From Anaerolineae bacterium (GTDB taxonomy: Bacteria > Chloroflexota > Anaerolineae > Aggregatilineales > Phototrophicaceae): a stretch of DNA of 10,494 bases. Position 1 is the stretch's first letter. The number at the start of each line of letters is the position of its first letter. Below are positions 1-6,771 of the stretch, piece after piece. The position numbers were made by a program, and so were the translations under genes. Location of the stretch: NCBI GenBank assembly GCA_025454715.1, contig JALONY010000017.1:1-10494 (forward strand), read 5' to 3'. A model generated the notes under the pieces. It did no database searches. It was not told the origin of the DNA and was given only the letters and a program-made list of their open reading frames with translations.

Positions 1-1286
1 TGCGCGCCCGGGCGCGGCTCGAGGGTTGCGCCCATGTGCACGTGGGCGTGGGGTGCGCCGGTCGCGTCGAAGCGGGCGCGCTGGAGCATCCGCGCCAGCA
101 CGATGCGCCCCTCGGTCTGGGCGAAGCTGGCACCGATGCAATTACGCTTGCCCATCCCGAACGGCAGGTACGTGTACGGCTCGTGCTTGACGCCGGTTGC
201 GAAACGCTCTGGGCGGAAGGCGTCTGGGGCGTCCCAATGGGCGGGGTGGCGGTGCGTCAGGTAAATCGAATACAGCACGCGGGCACCCTGCGGGATGTCG
301 TGACCGTTGAACTCGACCGGATGGAGGGCGGTGCGGCTGCCGATGTGGATGGGCGGGTAGAGGCGCAACGTCTCCTTGATGCACTGCTCGCACCACACGA
401 GGTCGCGAGTGTTCTCGGCGTCGGGCGGGGCACCGGCCAAGACCGCATCGACCTCGGCTTGGGCTGCCGCCAACGCCTCGGGGTGTTGCCCCAGCAGGTA
501 CATCGTCCACGCCATTTGCGCGGTGCTGGTGTCGTGGCCAGCAATCAGCATGGTCATCATCTGATCGCGGATGCGCTCGCGGGGCATCCCGCTCCAGATG
601 AGGTAGGAGACCATGTCCAGCGACTCGGGGTCGGGGGTGTTGGCGAGGTGCTGGCGCTTGAGGTCGATGATGCGGTACAGGTACTCGTCCATCTGGGCGC
701 GATATTTGGCGTAACCCGGGCGGGGCACCCCGCGCCAGAACATCCACAGGCCGGGCGAGATGTAGCCAATCAGGTAAATCACCGAGTCCCACAGGCGGCG
801 CAGTTCGGGGGTATAGTCCTCGTCGAACAGCGAGTCCATCAGGATGAGCAAGGCCACCTTGCGCGCCTCGACCAGCATATCGAGGCGCTGGCCGTCCTGC
901 CACGTGTCGATGATTTGGTCGGTGCGGGCGACCATACCGGCGGCGTAGCGCGCCATCATGCGCTTGTGCAGCGCGGGCGAGAGCTTGTCGCGCATGTCGT
1001 CGTGGGTTTGCCCGTCCTCGACCAGCACGCTGTGCACCAACAGGTCGGTGAGCGGGTCGGTCTCGAGCCGCCAGATGAAATCGTCGCGCCGGTCGGTCAG
1101 CAACAGCCGACCGGCCTCGGGGCCGGCCAGCATCACGGCGCTGAAGGTCAGGGCGTTGAGCCGGAAGATGTCGCCCATCTCGGCGTGGAAGACGCTGAGG
1201 GCGGGCACGACCGATCGGTTTTGCAAAATAGCCCGCAGGGCACGGAGACCGGCCTGCGGGCTAGGATTCGGGATGGGTTGACCCAT
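1..1286 (-). CDS. Cytochrome P450 (C-terminus cut by window edge)
   Basis: Heme-thiolate monooxygenase that would insert one oxygen atom from O2 into an organic substrate using electrons from a redox partner; substrate unknown. Read from the ATG at 1286, 428 codons are present. The hallmarks appear in order: a C-helix-like stretch with H-x-x-x-R near residues 94-98, the I-helix oxygen-activation motif AGHDTST at 249-255, the K-helix ETLR at 305-308, a PERF motif, and the heme loop FGMGKRNCIG with the ligand Cys383. A final LEPRPG segment resembles the usual end of the fold, so probably only some 15-30 residues are missing. There is no N-terminal membrane anchor, so the enzyme is probably soluble. 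No ferredoxin or reductase gene lies nearby. It starts 24 bases after the Bax inhibitor-like gene on the same strand, with no good ribosome binding site before the ATG, so it may be co-transcribed or translationally coupled. The family call is secure; the subfamily and the exact start are not. Confidence 0.95.
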   Translation of the reverse strand, partial: MGQPIPNPSPQAGLRALRAILQNRSVVPALSVFHAEMGDIFRLNALTFSAVMLAGPEAGRLLLTDRRDDFIWRLETDPLTDLLVHSVLVEDGQTHDDMRDKLSPALHKRMMARYAAGMVARTDQIIDTWQDGQRLDMLVEARKVALLILMDSLFDEDYTPELRRLWDSVIYLIGYISPGLWMFWRGVPRPGYAKYRAQMDEYLYRIIDLKRQHLANTPDPESLDMVSYLIWSGMPRERIRDQMMTMLIAGHDTSTAQMAWTMYLLGQHPEALAAAQAEVDAVLAGAPPDAENTRDLVWCEQCIKETLRLYPPIHIGSRTALHPVEFNGHDIPQGARVLYSIYLTHRHPAHWDAPDAFRPERFATGVKHEPYTYLPFGMGKRNCIGASFAQTEGRIVLARMLQRARFDATGAPHAHVHMGATLEPRPGA

Positions 1287-1310
1287 GAAAGACCGTGCTT
1301 TGGGTGAGGC

Positions 1311-2093
1311 TTATTCGCGGCGGACGCCGAGGATACGCAGCAGGAACAGGAACAGGTTGATGAAGTCGAGGTACAGCGTCAGCGCGCCGATGATGCTCAG
1401 CTTGAGCACGGCGTCACCGCCAGCGGCGGCCAGCTCGGGCGACTCGGCCATTGTCTTGATGCGGTAGGTGTCGTAGGCGGTCAGGCCGGTGAACAGCAAC
1501 ACGCCGAAGTACGACAACATCAAATCGAAACCGCTGCTGCGGAAGATGAAGGCGTTGAGCAAGGTGGCGATGATGAGGCCAATCAGCCCCATGAACAAGA
1601 ACGTGCGCCACTTGGTCAAGTCCATCTTGGTGGTGAAGGCGAAGATGGTCATGGCACCGAACACGGCGGCGGTGGTGCCGAAGGCCATCACGACCGATGC
1701 GCCGGTGTAGACCAGCATCATCAACGAGATGGTGACGCCCATGGTGGCCGAGTAGACCAAGAACATGATGCCCGCCACCGAGGGCGAAATCTTGTTGATG
1801 GCCCAGCTCAGGGCGATGACGAGGCCGAATTGGGCGATGACGATGCCAATCAAGAGGCCGCTGTTGGCGAAGATGGCCTCGACCAGCGCCGGGGTGTTGC
1901 TGATGAACAGGGCGGTGATGGTGGTGACCAGCAAGCCCAAACCCATCCAGACGTACACCAAGCGCATGACCGCGTTCATGTTGACGGCCAGCCCGGGCGC
2001 AGCACCGACGGCGTAGTCGTTGCCGCCGAACGGGCTTTGGATCGGCGAAGCCGACCCACCACGGTTGTTATTGTTATTCGGGAAGATAGACAC
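1311..2093 (-). CDS. Bax inhibitor-1 (BI-1/YccA/YetJ) family membrane protein
   Basis: Polytopic inner-membrane protein of 260 residues, close to the family's usual 220-260. Bacterial members such as B. subtilis YetJ are pH-sensitive calcium leak channels, and E. coli YccA modulates the FtsH protease; which role applies here cannot be told. About seven hydrophobic helices lie between residues 45 and 256. The family signature is visible in the last two: TAYDTYRIK (Asp208) and LYLDFINLFLFLLRILG (Asp243). These two aspartates probably correspond to the calcium-gating pair of YetJ, which is an inference by motif position. The first 35 residues are soluble and polar with a run of five asparagines (residues 6-10), a low-complexity tail unusual for the family. 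The start is a GTG, chosen because an AGGAGG lies four bases before it and a promoter just upstream. The P450 gene follows in the same direction. Confidence 0.93.
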   Translation of the reverse strand: MSIFPNNNNNRGGSASPIQSPFGGNDYAVGAAPGLAVNMNAVMRLVYVWMGLGLLVTTITALFISNTPALVEAIFANSGLLIGIVIAQFGLVIALSWAINKISPSVAGIMFLVYSATMGVTISLMMLVYTGASVVMAFGTTAAVFGAMTIFAFTTKMDLTKWRTFLFMGLIGLIIATLLNAFIFRSSGFDLMLSYFGVLLFTGLTAYDTYRIKTMAESPELAAAGGDAVLKLSIIGALTLYLDFINLFLFLLRILGVRRE

Positions 2094-2097
2094 GAGG

Positions 2098-2106
2098 CCT
2101 CCTCTT
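2098..2106 (-). promoter_or_regulatory. Strong ribosome binding site for the Bax inhibitor-like gene
   Basis: On the minus strand this reads AAGAGGAGG, ending four bases before the GTG at 2093. It is the best Shine-Dalgarno match in the window and fixes the GTG as the start codon. Confidence 0.75.
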
Positions 2107-2129
2107 GGGGTACTCTTTGTGTTGTATGG

Positions 2130-2157
2130 ATTATACTGTAACTTTGCTCATCCCCAA
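2130..2157 (-). promoter_or_regulatory. Sigma70-type promoter for the Bax inhibitor / P450 transcript
   Basis: On the minus strand there is a perfect -10 box TATAAT (2135 to 2130). Sixteen bases upstream lies TTGGGG (2157 to 2152), which keeps the TTG of a -35 box. Transcription would begin roughly 30 bases before the GTG start. The AT-rich -10 stands out in a GC-rich window. The -35 is weak, so it may need an activator or rely on the -10. Confidence 0.6.
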
Positions 2158-2192
2158 ACCGACGCCCCAAATATCGGGGTATCGTGCGCGGG

Positions 2193-2213
2193 GGTGCACC
2201 CCAAAGGTGCGCC
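2193..2213. other. Hairpin / palindrome in the divergent intergenic region
   Basis: The arms GGTGCACC (2193-2200) and GGTGCGCC (2206-2213) can pair as an eight-pair stem with one G-T wobble and a five-base loop. The left half overlaps a perfect 12-base palindrome, GGGGTGCACCCC (2191-2202). It lies between the minus-strand promoter at 2130-2157 and the plus-strand start at 2263, so it could be an operator for either gene or part of the plus-strand leader. There is no T-tract, so it is not a typical terminator. In DNA this GC-rich, chance is a real alternative. Confidence 0.3.
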
Positions 2214-2262
2214 GTTGCGTAAGGTCTGGTAGCGTGATGGGTGGGCGTAAAAAGGGGCTGTC

Positions 2263-3321
2263 ATGCGGCGAGGAACCATTTTTATCGTGCTGTTCGTGGG
2301 GGTGGCTGCGGCCATCGTCGCGCTGACGCAGGTCTTTCGGGCACAGCCCGCCCTCGAGGTGGTGGTGGTGACCGACCCGCTGGCCGAGCGCTGGGTGCGC
2401 GATGCCGCCGCACGCTTCAACGAGCAAGGGGTCTCGGTGGGGGTCGGGCAGCGGGTGCGCGTGACGGTGCAGACGCTGGGCGACATGACCGCCTTTGCCG
2501 GTCAACAAGGCTGGACGCAAGCCAACCACCCCGATGGGTGGGTGGCGGCATGGTCGGGGGTGGTGTCGTCGTCGTCCTCGGTCGGGGCAGGGGTGACCAA
2601 GCGCACCCTGTCGGAGTCGCTGGCGCGCTCGACGATGGTCTGGATGAGCCGCCAAAGCGCCGCCAGCCGCGTGCCCGAGGTGACGTGGGCGGGCGTGCGC
2701 GCCGCTGCCGAGGCGGGGCACGACCTCGCCTTGCCCGCTGCCGATACCACCGTGCAAGGCTTCGCCGCGCTGGTCTCGGGCGTGGCGCAGTTTGCCGAGC
2801 GGGGGGTGTTGGAGGCCGATGCGCTGGGCGACCCTGCCCGCGCTTTCTTGTTGCCCGTGGTCGATGCGGTGCCCAATTATACGACCGTGGGCGCTGACCC
2901 CGCCCTGACCATGAGCGGCACGACCGGCAGCACCTACGCCGCGGGCATGGCCGCCGAAAATCAGTGGCTCAGCCAATTGGGGGTGTTGGCGGGCAGCACC
3001 CCGCGCTTCGGCTATCCCGAGTGGTTGGTGGTGTTCGATTTCCCGATGTATGGGCTCGAGAGCACCACCCAGACCGCCGAGGAGCGCGAGGCGGTGCGCT
3101 TGTTCGCCGAGTATTTGCAGACGCCCGACCAGCAGAACAACGCCATGGGCTTTGGGCTACGCCCCGCCAAGAGTGAGCCGCCCGCCGACCACCCGCTGTT
3201 TTCGCAAGGGGCGCAGTACGGCATCGCCGCGGCCTTATCGCCGATGCGCGCCGTCACGTTGCCGCCCAACCGTAGCGCTTTGAACTCGTTTGCGGCATGG
3301 GCGTCCAACGCCCAGCGCTGA
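2263..3321 (+). CDS. Exported solute-binding-like protein, membrane-anchored
   Basis: A 352-residue protein with a positively charged N-terminus (MRR) and one hydrophobic segment at about residues 5-23. It has no lipobox cysteine, so it is either anchored by an uncleaved signal or secreted. The rest resembles a type-1/2 periplasmic binding protein: an early beta strand (LEVVVVTDP), a central stretch with MVWMSR and VTWAGV, and a late segment TAEEREAVRLFAEYLQTPDQ followed by GFGLRPA. The same landmarks occur in the same order in the next gene's N-terminal two thirds (WESR, VGWEEL, TPEQREAARVFTDYLL, AGFRPA), so the two are paralogs. This copy lacks the VWA domain. The ATG at 2263 follows AAGGGG and leads directly into the hydrophobic segment. 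The stop is 37 bases before the next start, so the genes are probably one operon. No ABC permease or ATPase is present; the ligand is unknown. A run of five serines occurs near residues 101-105. Confidence 0.8.
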   Translation: MRRGTIFIVLFVGVAAAIVALTQVFRAQPALEVVVVTDPLAERWVRDAAARFNEQGVSVGVGQRVRVTVQTLGDMTAFAGQQGWTQANHPDGWVAAWSGVVSSSSSVGAGVTKRTLSESLARSTMVWMSRQSAASRVPEVTWAGVRAAAEAGHDLALPAADTTVQGFAALVSGVAQFAERGVLEADALGDPARAFLLPVVDAVPNYTTVGADPALTMSGTTGSTYAAGMAAENQWLSQLGVLAGSTPRFGYPEWLVVFDFPMYGLESTTQTAEEREAVRLFAEYLQTPDQQNNAMGFGLRPAKSEPPADHPLFSQGAQYGIAAALSPMRAVTLPPNRSALNSFAAWASNAQR

Positions 3322-3358
3322 CCACTCGTCTCGTCCGATGTTTTTGGGGGAACCACCG

Positions 3359-5134
3359 ATGACCACCTACCGAAACCGCTTGTTCGCCGTCTTGGCGCTG
3401 ATGATGGCGCTGATGCTGACCGCGTGCGACACGGGCCCCGCCCGCGAGCAGGTGCAAATCAGCGTGATTTACGCGCCGGAGTTCAAAGAGATTAACCCGG
3501 GGCAAGCCGACTTGCTGCCGGTGGTGATTGCCGAGTTCAACGCGGCCTATGCCGAGGGGCGCAACCCCGTCACCGGCCAGCCCTTGGCCGAGGGCGATAA
3601 GGCCATCGTCGTGACCGGTCGCGATGGGTCGTCCGGCACGGTCATGCAGGGCATCGTCAACGCCGCGCTCAACTTCAACAACCAAAACGTCGAGCGCCCG
3701 ACCTTGTTCATCCCGTCGGTCAGCCACTGGCTGGCACTGGCCAACCTGCAAAGCGGGCGGCAGTTGTTCGACCTCGCCAACACCCGCGCCAGCGCCTACG
3801 CGCCGGTGGTGATGGCGATTTGGGAGAGCCGCCTGCGCGCCATCCAAGACACGCTGGGGGTCGAGGAAGTCGGCTGGGAAGAGTTGCTGATGGTGCTCAA
3901 CTCGCCCAACGGCTGGCGCGACTTCGGCCTGACCAACGCCCGCCCGACCGTGTTTTATGGCCACACCGACCCGTTCATCAGCTCCACCGCGCTCTCGACC
4001 CTGATTTCGGAGTTTTACGCCGCGGCGCAAGCCAACGGCTACGACATCACCCAGCCGCTGACGTTGGACGTGGTGCGTGACCCCGCCGTGCAAGACGGCG
4101 TGCGCGACATCGAGCAACTCATCCGCCACTACTCGCAACGTACCACCGAGTTCCGCAATTACATCTCGCAAGGCCCCGAATACCTCGACTTCGTGGCCTT
4201 GGAAGAGAACGACCTGCTGGCCATCAACCTCGGCAAGACCCCCTACCAGCCGCCTGAGCGCTTGGTGGCGCTCTACCCCAAAGAGGGCACGTTCTGGCAT
4301 GAGCACCCGATGGCCATCGTCAACGCCGACTGGGTGACCCCGGAGCAACGCGAGGCCGCCCGCGTCTTCACCGATTACCTGCTGACCGAGAGCGTGCAAC
4401 GCCGCTTCATGGAGGCCGGCTTCCGCCCCGCCAACCCCAACATCGCCCTCGATTACCCGTTCGTGCCGGAAAACGGCGTGACGGTCGAGGGGCCGACCCG
4501 CGTGCTGGACGTGCCCGCCCCGCAGGTCATCGCCGAGATTCAGCAAAGCTGGGCATACGTCAAGAAGCAAGCCGACGTGCTGTTGGTGGTCGATATTTCG
4601 GGCTCGATGGAAGAGGACGACAAAATCGATCAAGCGCGTGAGGCCGCCCAAGCCTTCATCGAGGCCATCGGCACCGAGAACCGCGTCGGGTTGATGGTCT
4701 TCAGCGACGAGGTGCGGACGGTGGTGCCGATGGGGCAACTGGAGACCAACAAGGCCGACCTGATCAACGCCGTCTCGCGCTTGCGGACGGAGGGCGGCAC
4801 CTCGCTGTACTGGGCGTTGGAGCAAGCCATCGCCCTGATGAACGAGACCGAGGACGAAGACCGCATCCGCGCCATCGTCGTGCTCAGCGACGGGCGCGAC
4901 AACAGCAACCAAGACGAGAGCCGCGCCAACGACGTGACGCTCAACGAGGTGACGGCGGCGGTGCTGGCGACTCGTGAATCGCGCAACCCGATCATCATCA
5001 TCCCGGTGGCCTATGGCAGTGACGCCGACACCCAATCCCTCAACGCCATCGCCCGCGCCAGCGCCACCCAAGTGACCTCGGGCGACCCGGGGAACATCCT
5101 GAACGTGCTGAACATCATCAGCAGTTACTTCTAA
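3359..5134 (+). CDS. Lipoprotein with solute-binding domain fused to a VWA domain
   Basis: A 591-residue surface lipoprotein. The N-terminus has two arginines, a hydrophobic core and the lipobox LTAC, so Cys23 should be lipidated after cleavage. Residues of about 30-390 form a solute-binding-protein-like domain related to the preceding gene product. Residues of about 405-585 form a von Willebrand A domain with an intact metal-ion-dependent adhesion site: DISGS at 412-416, Thr481 in GGTS, and Asp511 in LSDGRD. Such sites bind Mg2+ and mediate protein-protein contact. This architecture is known in Chloroflexota and Actinobacteria as 'substrate-binding and VWA domain-containing protein', without an established function. 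The ATG at 3359 was chosen over in-frame starts at 3290 and 3338 because GGGGGA lies seven bases before it and the lipoprotein signal begins there. No transporter subunits lie nearby, so it may act as a tethered sensor, adhesin or assembly factor rather than in uptake. Confidence 0.9.
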   Translation: MTTYRNRLFAVLALMMALMLTACDTGPAREQVQISVIYAPEFKEINPGQADLLPVVIAEFNAAYAEGRNPVTGQPLAEGDKAIVVTGRDGSSGTVMQGIVNAALNFNNQNVERPTLFIPSVSHWLALANLQSGRQLFDLANTRASAYAPVVMAIWESRLRAIQDTLGVEEVGWEELLMVLNSPNGWRDFGLTNARPTVFYGHTDPFISSTALSTLISEFYAAAQANGYDITQPLTLDVVRDPAVQDGVRDIEQLIRHYSQRTTEFRNYISQGPEYLDFVALEENDLLAINLGKTPYQPPERLVALYPKEGTFWHEHPMAIVNADWVTPEQREAARVFTDYLLTESVQRRFMEAGFRPANPNIALDYPFVPENGVTVEGPTRVLDVPAPQVIAEIQQSWAYVKKQADVLLVVDISGSMEEDDKIDQAREAAQAFIEAIGTENRVGLMVFSDEVRTVVPMGQLETNKADLINAVSRLRTEGGTSLYWALEQAIALMNETEDEDRIRAIVVLSDGRDNSNQDESRANDVTLNEVTAAVLATRESRNPIIIIPVAYGSDADTQSLNAIARASATQVTSGDPGNILNVLNIISSYF

Positions 5135-5135
5135 C

Positions 5136-5159
5136 CACCGCCACCCGTGCGGGGCGGTG
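5136..5159 (+). terminator. Possible terminator hairpin after the VWA lipoprotein gene
   Basis: One base after the stop codon, CACCGC (5136-5141) and CCC (5144-5146) pair with GGG (5151-5153) and GCGGTG (5154-5159). This gives a nine-pair stem with a two-base bulge and a GTGC loop. No T-run follows, so it is either a weak terminator or an mRNA 3'-end stabiliser. Its place between a gene end and a fresh promoter supports a transcription-unit boundary. Confidence 0.4.
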
Positions 5160-5166
5160 CAGGACG

Positions 5167-5196
5167 TTGGCCTGTGCCGCCCCAGTGGGGTATAAT
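5167..5196 (+). promoter_or_regulatory. Sigma70-type promoter for the sortase gene cluster
   Basis: A perfect TATAAT (5191-5196) is preceded at 18 bases by TTGGCC (5167-5172). The spacer contains an inverted repeat CCCC-AGT-GGGG (5180-5190) that touches the -10 box and could be an operator. The expected transcript start is about 30 bases before the sortase ATG. The site resembles the minus-strand promoter at 2130-2157, which also has an ideal -10 and a TTGG-type -35. Confidence 0.6.
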
Positions 5197-5232
5197 CAAG
5201 GTTCGTGAAAACTTAAACAATCTGCCGAGGCC

Positions 5233-6312
5233 ATGCGCGACAAACGCCCCGTCGATGAGCTCAGCATCGAAGAACTGGAACGAATCCTCGCCATCCGCAA
5301 GCGCGAGCAACGCCAACAGCGCCTCGAGCGGATGCGCCAGACCGGTCGGGTGATGGACGCGCCGGAACCCGCCGCGCCCAGCCCACAGCCTGCGCCGGTC
5401 GCCGCCACGGCGGTTGCGCCGCGCCCACTGCCGGTACAGCCGGTTGTGCCCGTATCGCCATCCCCAGCGCGCAACGCCTCACCCGCTTTCGAGGACGATG
5501 CGCCCGCCCCCACGCCGGTGGCCAGCCCACAGGTGCGCGCCGCCCGCCGCTCGTTCATCAACCGCGTGCTGACCAGTGTCGAGGTGCTGGCGGTGGTCGG
5601 GTTGGTGGCCATCGGCGCGGTGTTGTTCAACGCCGTTAGCACGCTGGAGCGCGAGACGGCCAACGCCCAGCGCGAGGCCAACGAAGCGCGCCTCGCCGGT
5701 ATCCCGACCCCAGAGCCGACCTCGCTCCTGACCGTCAAATTGGAAGATTTCGTGTTGCCGGGCGGCCACATCATCAACCCCGACAACACCATCAGCTTCA
5801 ACCTCGACGAGTTCATCGACGAGGTGCCCGCGCACCTGCAAAGCGCGGTGCGCCAGCAGGTGGTCGATCAGTTCTTGCTGGCCAACGTCATCCGCCCGCC
5901 ACAGACCGACGAGACCGCCCTCTACGTCAGCATCCCGCGGCTGGGGTTGGAGCAAAGCATCGTGCAAGGCACCGACGCCGAGGCGCTGAAGGAAGGCGTC
6001 GGGCAAGTCCTGAACGGTGCGCTCCCCGGTGCCCCGACCGGCAACGTGGTGCTGGCGGCGCACAACGACGTGTACGGCGAGTTGTTCAAGAACCTCGATC
6101 AGATGCAGGTGGGCGACGAGTTCTATATCCAGACCCGCAACCGCACCTACACCTACCGCGTGACCGCCACCGACATCGTCAACCCGACCGATGTATACGT
6201 GATGGCCGATCAAGGTCGTCCTACCGCCACGCTGATTAGCTGTTATCCTTACCGCGTCAACGATAAGCGCTACATCGTGTTTGCCGAATTGGTCAGCGGC
6301 GAGAGCGCCTGA
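5233..6312 (+). CDS. Sortase (class D/E-like) with long cytoplasmic N-terminus
   Basis: A membrane-bound cysteine transpeptidase of 359 residues that would cleave a sorting motif on exported proteins and join them to a surface acceptor. The catalytic set is complete: His277 (LAAHND), Cys337 (TLISCYPY) and Arg346 (NDKRYIVF). The sortase barrel spans about residues 228-358. Before it come a charged, probably helical N-terminus rich in Glu, Arg and Gln (about 8-38), a Pro/Ala-rich stretch (about 43-105), one transmembrane helix (about 113-135) and an extracellular linker. The protein is well above the 200-250 residues of many class D/E sortases because of this cytoplasmic extension, which may bind a partner. 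The ATG is preceded by GAGG only two bases away, a poor spacing, so initiation may be weak. No LPXTG-like substrate is encoded in the window. A small membrane protein gene follows after 22 bases. Confidence 0.9.
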   Translation: MRDKRPVDELSIEELERILAIRKREQRQQRLERMRQTGRVMDAPEPAAPSPQPAPVAATAVAPRPLPVQPVVPVSPSPARNASPAFEDDAPAPTPVASPQVRAARRSFINRVLTSVEVLAVVGLVAIGAVLFNAVSTLERETANAQREANEARLAGIPTPEPTSLLTVKLEDFVLPGGHIINPDNTISFNLDEFIDEVPAHLQSAVRQQVVDQFLLANVIRPPQTDETALYVSIPRLGLEQSIVQGTDAEALKEGVGQVLNGALPGAPTGNVVLAAHNDVYGELFKNLDQMQVGDEFYIQTRNRTYTYRVTATDIVNPTDVYVMADQGRPTATLISCYPYRVNDKRYIVFAELVSGESA

Positions 6313-6334
6313 CCGGAAAGCAGGAACCCCACCC

Positions 6335-6745
6335 ATGTCGTCGAAGCGTAAGGCGCGTAGCCAGCGCCTGAACCAAGAATTGCTCGACCGCGCCCGCCGC
6401 CAAGCCTTCGAGGAGGTCGAGGCGGACGAGACGCCCGAGGCCGAGCCAGAGCCCGAGCCGCAAGAATCGGCCATCAGCGCCGCGCCGCGCCCGAGGCCGG
6501 CGACCAACCGCGCTGGGCGCACCTCGACGGCGGCACGCCTGCGCGCCCGCAATGCCGATGCGCGCAAGCGCGCCCTGACGCCGTATGAGGTGGCCGAATT
6601 GCTGGCCAACCCGACCAAGACCGTGACCGAACAAGAGCTACACGACCAATATGGCTTCGTGCTGCGTGACCTGCGCTCGATGGGCTTGCTGGCGGCGGCC
6701 TCGTTCGGGGTGCTTTTGCTGCTGGCCGTGGTGTTGCCGCGCTAG
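6335..6745 (+). CDS. Small C-terminally anchored membrane protein, unknown function
   Basis: I do not recognise a named family. The 136-residue product begins with a very basic segment (SSKRKARSQR), then an acidic Glu/Pro stretch (about 26-44), then a second basic, Arg/Ala-rich linker (about 50-80). A more ordered part follows at about 81-115 (LTPYEVAELL, then YGFVLRDLRSMG). One hydrophobic helix at about 116-134 ends two residues before the C-terminus, so it should be tail-anchored with its bulk in the cytoplasm. The ATG at 6335 is preferred over an in-frame ATG at 6281, which would overlap the sortase gene; AGGAA lies upstream at suitable spacing. It lies between the sortase and Crp-like genes with gaps of 22 and 26 bases, so it is probably co-transcribed and could assist the sortase or its cytoplasmic extension. 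That role is a guess. Confidence 0.75.
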   Translation: MSSKRKARSQRLNQELLDRARRQAFEEVEADETPEAEPEPEPQESAISAAPRPRPATNRAGRTSTAARLRARNADARKRALTPYEVAELLANPTKTVTEQELHDQYGFVLRDLRSMGLLAAASFGVLLLLAVVLPR

Positions 6746-6771
6746 GCAGGTGGTGGGAGAGGCGGGCGCGC

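Noticed and set aside
36..1307. Long plus-strand open frame (423 codons) across the P450 region
   Set aside because: It is antisense to a P450 with every catalytic motif intact. Its translation is rich in His, Gln, Val and Gly with no domain, as expected for a shadow frame in GC-rich DNA.
2558..2581. TCG-rich triplet repeat coding for five serines
   Set aside because: It is only a few units long and in frame within a coding gene; no evidence of phase variation.
3254..5071. Minus-strand open frame of 605 codons opposite the VWA lipoprotein gene
   Set aside because: The opposite strand encodes a lipoprotein signal and a complete VWA metal site. The antisense translation is low-complexity (His, Gly, Val, Arg) and shows no recognisable fold.
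5479..6618. Minus-strand open frame of 379 codons opposite the sortase gene
   Set aside because: The sortase on the plus strand has its full His-Cys-Arg set; the antisense frame is compositionally a shadow.
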